64,000 nucleotides of DNA from contig CP064963.1 of the NCBI GenBank assembly GCA_016699165.1, forward strand, positions 2,480,001 through 2,544,000. Direction: 5' to 3'. This DNA comes from Candidatus Melainabacteria bacterium. GTDB taxonomy: Bacteria > Cyanobacteriota > Vampirovibrionia > Obscuribacterales > Obscuribacteraceae. Shown here piece by piece: positions 60,731-64,000 of this stretch (positions within the stretch are counted from its first letter, which is position 1; each line of letters opens with the position of its first letter). The notes beneath the pieces were generated by a model. That model saw only the letters and a list, made by a program, of their open reading frames with translations. It was not told where the DNA came from and did not search any database. The translations under genes were made by a program, and so were the position numbers.

Positions 60731-61522
60731 TTACGACTCCCGCTCGCAAATTACCAGGTGATACAGCGCTTGCGAAAAAGGTTCATCAGAATAGTTTTCG
60801 ATGAGATGTTTATTCAACTCAGCCGCGCTTTCAGGCGCCAAATTTAGTGTCACAAATTGACCAAGCCAGACTGCAAGACTTGAATGCGGACGAACAGTAG
60901 CACGAAAACCGCGCCTAGACATTTCTTTTATAATCAAGTCGCTATCAGGCAAATCCCAATGTACATGCTCACTTATCAGTGCATTATTTGTAAGTTTGAG
61001 CATTAATTCCTGAGCGCTTTTAGAGTTACTACAGGGATAGTTCAAAATAATATGTGTTTTTGCCACGCGAGCAAACTCAGTTAAAGCCTGACTTCGTTTT
61101 TCGGGCTCGATATGTTCTAGAACATCAATAGCTAAAACGGCGTCGTATGAAGCTTCATCACATGGAATTGCAAGTACCGAGCCCCCAGTGGTGGCAGGAT
61201 CTATAACATCAATTTTGAAATTCGGCAAAAATAGAGCTAAAGCACCGTCATAACCACCAGCGTCTAATAGATGCACTGCAGCAGTCTCTTTTACTGATTC
61301 CGCCGCGGCTTTCAATCGCACGAACCGGTCCCAACTCAATTTAAATTTCGCAGTTTCGTCCACGACTCTGGCAGCAGCTATCAGACAGCCTTCTATCAGA
61401 TCCAGTTCGACGCCTTCGATCGCCTTAATGGGGACGGTCATCTGCTTCTGGGTTTGTAAGTTTATTCTCGCAAGACGTTTTTTTCTGCCCGACCGAACAG
61501 TGTTTTGACATTCAGGTTTCAA
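60731..61522 (-). CDS. SAM-dependent methyltransferase, class I
   Basis: The Rossmann core is visible: VHLLDAGGYDGALALFLPNF (motif I, degenerate GxGxG as DAGGYDG), IDVIDPA (motif II acidic), AVLAIDVLEHIEPE (motif IV, typical 'DVLEHI') and KTHIILNYPC. It should methylate a small molecule or lipid; the target is unknown. Two starts are possible: a TTG at 61522, overlapping the stop of the 29-residue membrane peptide (coupling), or an ATG at 61441 with a weak site. I list the longer form. The first 27 residues are basic and unlike the family, so the shorter form is quite possible. Confidence 0.75.
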   Translation of the reverse strand: MKPECQNTVRSGRKKRLARINLQTQKQMTVPIKAIEGVELDLIEGCLIAAARVVDETAKFKLSWDRFVRLKAAAESVKETAAVHLLDAGGYDGALALFLPNFKIDVIDPATTGGSVLAIPCDEASYDAVLAIDVLEHIEPEKRSQALTEFARVAKTHIILNYPCSNSKSAQELMLKLTNNALISEHVHWDLPDSDLIIKEMSRRGFRATVRPHSSLAVWLGQFVTLNLAPESAAELNKHLIENYSDEPFSQALYHLVICERES

Positions 61523-61601
61523 TACCTAATTTGGGCAATATCCAAAGCTGAGTTGCCAAATATACCCCTATGACGCCCACCACTAAAAGTAAAATATCCA
61601 T
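61512..61601 (-). CDS. 29-residue single-helix membrane peptide
   Basis: A very good site, CAGGGAGG, lies four bases before the ATG. The peptide starts MDILLLVVGVIGVYLATQ and ends with WILPKLGIET: one transmembrane helix plus a short polar end. Its stop codon overlaps the TTG start of the methyltransferase by 11 bases. The length is below usual annotation limits, but the binding site and clean hydrophobic helix support it. It may anchor the methyltransferase or couple its translation. Confidence 0.6.
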   Translation of the reverse strand: MDILLLVVGVIGVYLATQLWILPKLGIET

Positions 61602-62715
61602 AGCGCCTCCCTGGTGCTTACCATTTATTCTATCGCGCAATTAGTCACCCCCAATACCAAAATTGGATCCTTAGGGCTCTCATCCACCTCTGGTGAGCAA
61701 TCGATCAGTGTGACTACAGTTGATATTTGATCCGGAGCTTGGTATTTCGAACAGATGACGAAACGCCCTGATTACCAGGGATTTCAGGTGCTAGCGCAAC
61801 TTGCGTGAATTAGCGCTAATTAAATCAATTACTTAACAAAATCATGTTTTCTACTACGAGATTTAGTTGAACAATAAACAATATTTTGCTGAGCAAAGAA
61901 ACTTTCGCTTCATATTGCCTGGAAGGTATTTATGTATCTGGCGGCTTTTCACTTAACTTTGAAATCAACTGCAACCACCCAGTCGCATTGATCCGACTCA
62001 TTACGTTGATTCAACTAACTAAGTTCAATCGCCGTTACATAAGTACTAGCAAACCCCGATATTCGTAAGCAAATGTATCGCCTCACCCCTTGAAAAGTGA
62101 GTCAGAACCGCAATGTACGGAACGTTAAGCGATGTTGACATCGATTTACAATCGTTTACAAGATGAAGATATAACCTAAAAACGCCTCTTGTTACACTTG
62201 CGCGAAGTTGAGTCATCTTGGCTATTGCTATATACGCTAGGTGTAATCCGGCCATTTAATATTCATTACCATCTCAGATCAGCTTGTTGTCATGACACGC
62301 GAACGAGAGCACAGTGCTTGGTTTTCTTTTCAAACTGAACTCCGGCTAAGTCTTATGGTGCTTAGCTTATTCGCGCGAACTATAAGCTTTTTTAGATCTG
62401 TCTTGCATTTAAGCATTGCTTTCGACATAACGCTCTTATTAGGGTGGAGATACGTTTTCTTTTAACCAACACATAGGCACCATCCAGTCACAAAGCCAAT
62501 AAGCCATAACACCACTTCTCCTCATTTTTTCTGTCGAGGGTTGCGGACCGGCTTTTGGTGTGATGGTGCTTCGTTTAGGTTTCTTGAAGACCGCAGCCCT
62601 CTGCGCACTGTGCCTGAGAGTTGCAATTGCCTCTAACCGCATCTGCGAAAGCACAAGCAAGTAACCGATGCATCAATCCACTCAAAGCGCTCAATGAGCG
62701 CAGGAAGGATATCAC
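61602..62715. other. 1.1-kb gene-free leader before the EEP gene
   Basis: No coding frame is supported. It contains TAGCGCAACT at 61792, TTAGCGCTAATT at about 61812, CATGTTTTCTACTA at about 61844, and the hairpin GCGCTCaatGAGCGC at 62688-62702 directly before the AGGAAGGA site. The CTGAGAG near 62613 resembles part of known riboswitches but lacks their other parts. Confidence 0.35.
61792..61801 (+). repeat. 5' border word TAGCGCAACT
   Basis: Exact copy, reading toward the EEP gene 915 bases away. Confidence 0.45.
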
Positions 62716-63840
62716 ATGAGCAAATCCAAAAAGACTGGCGGCATTCTGTCGACCAGCCAGAAACTGGTCATGAACCCGGAACTGATCAAGCGCCCTGCCA
62801 AGCTCACGCCGAAGCAGGTCGACCGCATCAACCAGGTCAATGCCAAGCACAAGGCCGAGCTGCTCGCCACTCGCGTCACCTACCCGACCGACGTCGACTT
62901 CGGCGACATCACCGAGGAGATGGCCAAAGGCCTGGGCTTTCGCGGGAAAAGCAAGAACGACATCAGCGCCGGCCTCGCCGACATCGGACTCGACTTCACC
63001 GGCATCAACCTCGGCGTCGCCAACAAGGCTAAGAAGGCGAAGCCGAAGACGCTCCCGGACCCCAAAGTCGTAGCTGACTTCGTCAAGCAGCGTCTGGCGC
63101 CCATTTCGGTCGCCGACCTGACGGGACCGGTCCGCGTCTTCTCGCAGAACTTCGAGTTCCTCACCGATGACAAGGTCGCGTTCTTCAAGGACTCCTACAA
63201 GGAGATCTTCAAGCGCTTCCACATCATCACGGCGACCGAGGTCTCCCCCGACGGCGTCAAGGCCCTCTGCAAGCTCACCGGCTTCGAGCACTTCGTCTCC
63301 GGCGACAACACTCGCGGCGGCCAGGCGGTTGCGGTTTTCTACGACCCCAAGCGTCTGAAGGCCAAGGGTGGCAAGAAGCTGATCGACGAAGTCGCGAACG
63401 TCCAGGGCGTGAACGACCTGCGTCCGATGCTGTGGTGCACGCTCATCGACTCGGTGAACGGCGACGAAGTCAACGTCGGCGTCAACCACCTCAAGTCGAT
63501 GCGTGGCGGACCCCAGCAGACCGGCGTCATCCGCAAGCAGCAGGCTCAGGCCATCGTGCGCGGTCTGCCGAAGGGCTGGCAAGGCGTGATGGGCGGCGAC
63601 TGGAACACCCGCATGAATGACGGGTGGCACAAGATCGACCTGAAGCCGCTTCTGGACGATGGGTTCATCCTCGTCGACCAGGACACCAACAAGCTGGCGA
63701 CCCACACCATGGGCGGCTGGCTGGATGGGTTCTTCACCCGCACCCAGAAGACGGTGAGCGGCATGACGGTGATCCAGTGGTTCCTCGACACCAAGCGGGA
63801 CCTCACGGATCATGCCGGCGTGCTGGTCTCCATCGGCTAA
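62716..63840 (+). CDS. Endonuclease/exonuclease/phosphatase-fold protein
   Basis: The C-terminal 250 residues show the EEP metal-phosphoesterase pattern: VFSQNFEF (motif with Asn), IITATEVSP (Glu), VNHLKS (His), MGGDWNTR (Asp and Asn) and LTDHAGVLVS (Asp-His). These are the divalent-metal and catalytic residues of DNase I, ExoIII and inositol phosphatases. The N-terminal 120 residues are Lys-rich and helical and may bind nucleic acid or another protein. No signal peptide, so it is cytoplasmic. AGGAAGGA precedes the ATG. Substrate unknown; the lack of an AP-endonuclease signature argues against ExoIII. Confidence 0.85.
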   Translation: MSKSKKTGGILSTSQKLVMNPELIKRPAKLTPKQVDRINQVNAKHKAELLATRVTYPTDVDFGDITEEMAKGLGFRGKSKNDISAGLADIGLDFTGINLGVANKAKKAKPKTLPDPKVVADFVKQRLAPISVADLTGPVRVFSQNFEFLTDDKVAFFKDSYKEIFKRFHIITATEVSPDGVKALCKLTGFEHFVSGDNTRGGQAVAVFYDPKRLKAKGGKKLIDEVANVQGVNDLRPMLWCTLIDSVNGDEVNVGVNHLKSMRGGPQQTGVIRKQQAQAIVRGLPKGWQGVMGGDWNTRMNDGWHKIDLKPLLDDGFILVDQDTNKLATHTMGGWLDGFFTRTQKTVSGMTVIQWFLDTKRDLTDHAGVLVSIG

Positions 63841-63881
63841 AGCTGTTCGCGCAAGCGAATAGTCGCTAGCTGATTACTACT

Positions 63882-63915
63882 GATAGCGGCGATAGGTAAC
63901 ACTATCGCCGCTATC
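63882..63915 (+). terminator. Terminator of the EEP gene
   Basis: GATAGCGGCGATAG pairs perfectly with CTATCGCCGCTATC on a six-base loop; ATCTTTCTTATC follows. Another hairpin, GCAAGAAtGGC..GCCgTTCTTGC, lies at about 63938-63970. Confidence 0.85.
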
Positions 63916-64000
63916 ATCTTTCTTATCTGAATCCTGCTCGCAAGAATGGCTATCGATGCCGTTCTTGCAAGCTGGATTTTCCAATCCAGTGAGTGCTGAG

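Noticed and set aside
61886..62255. Two short frames on opposite strands in the 61.6-62.7 kb gap
   Set aside because: Neither has a binding site or protein-like composition.
62600..62640. Riboswitch-like CTGAGAG text before the EEP gene
   Set aside because: The rest of the TPP or glycine riboswitch cores could not be found around it.
17381..63840. Integrated phage or plasmid as the source of the GC-rich genes
   Set aside because: No integrase, terminase, capsid, replication or partition gene is present, and GC-rich genes alternate with A+T-rich genes many times.

Overview
The window looks like chromosome of a Gram-negative, free-living type bacterium. It has Sec signal peptides, a candidate lipoprotein, a BI-1-like protein, SPFH and S49 membrane proteins, a cyanobacterial-type acyl desaturase and strong AGGAG ribosome binding sites. 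Small orphan membrane proteins, long intergenic regions and a MoxR/VWA/S41 cluster remind me of Vampirovibrionia (Melainabacteria, Obscuribacterales), but no rRNA or other definitive marker is present, so this assignment is a low-confidence inference. I saw no tRNA, rRNA, CRISPR array, transposase, integrase or phage structural gene.

Two kinds of genes are interleaved. One class has G/C-rich third codon positions, strong Shine-Dalgarno sites, GC-rich terminator hairpins and long A+T-rich upstream regions (657-7198, 9798-10361, 17381-26976, 27650-33667, 35690-38950, 42251-59074, 62716-63840). The other is A+T-rich at third positions, with weak ribosome binding sites and short gaps. It holds most of the ordinary chromosomal genes: a PfkB sugar kinase, a TIG-domain secreted protein, a desaturase, an amino-acid-oxidase-like flavoenzyme, prfB, mscL, a MocR regulator, a TPR protein and a DUF4037 protein. 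Two short words mark the edges of the GC-rich units repeatedly: TAGCGCAACT (and variants) far upstream, reading in the direction of the gene, and TTTTACTATA just past the terminator.

Layout. 1-7.2 kb: BI-1-like membrane protein, HAD phosphatase, helical protein, Nudix-like protein, a PD-(D/E)XK nuclease with an Fe-S-type cysteine set, and two small proteins. 7.3-16.8 kb: mostly A+T-rich genes, including a decayed DUF900 hydrolase and prfB with its +1 frameshift. 17.4-27 kb: an operon of two tandem PrkA-type kinases, a YeaH-type VWA protein, SpoVR and two unknown proteins. This is an expanded version of the prkA-yeaH-spoVR stress/stationary-phase set. 27-39 kb: mscL and many small membrane or soluble orphans, including two genes with matching structured leaders, and a MocR protein lacking its PLP lysine. 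39-47.8 kb: TPR protein, DUF4037, SPFH protein, an unknown large membrane protein and a SohB-type protease, suggesting a membrane-quality island. 48.7-59.1 kb: an eight-gene operon of VWA, TPR, VWA, MoxR ATPase, DUF58, a BatD/MxaA-like membrane protein and two S41 PDZ-type proteases, resembling bat and mxaRSACKL gene sets but ending in proteases. 59.5-61.6 kb: a stand-alone P-type-ATPase actuator domain, an unknown protein, a methyltransferase and a 29-residue membrane peptide. 62.7-63.8 kb: an endonuclease/exonuclease/phosphatase-fold protein behind a 1.1-kb leader.
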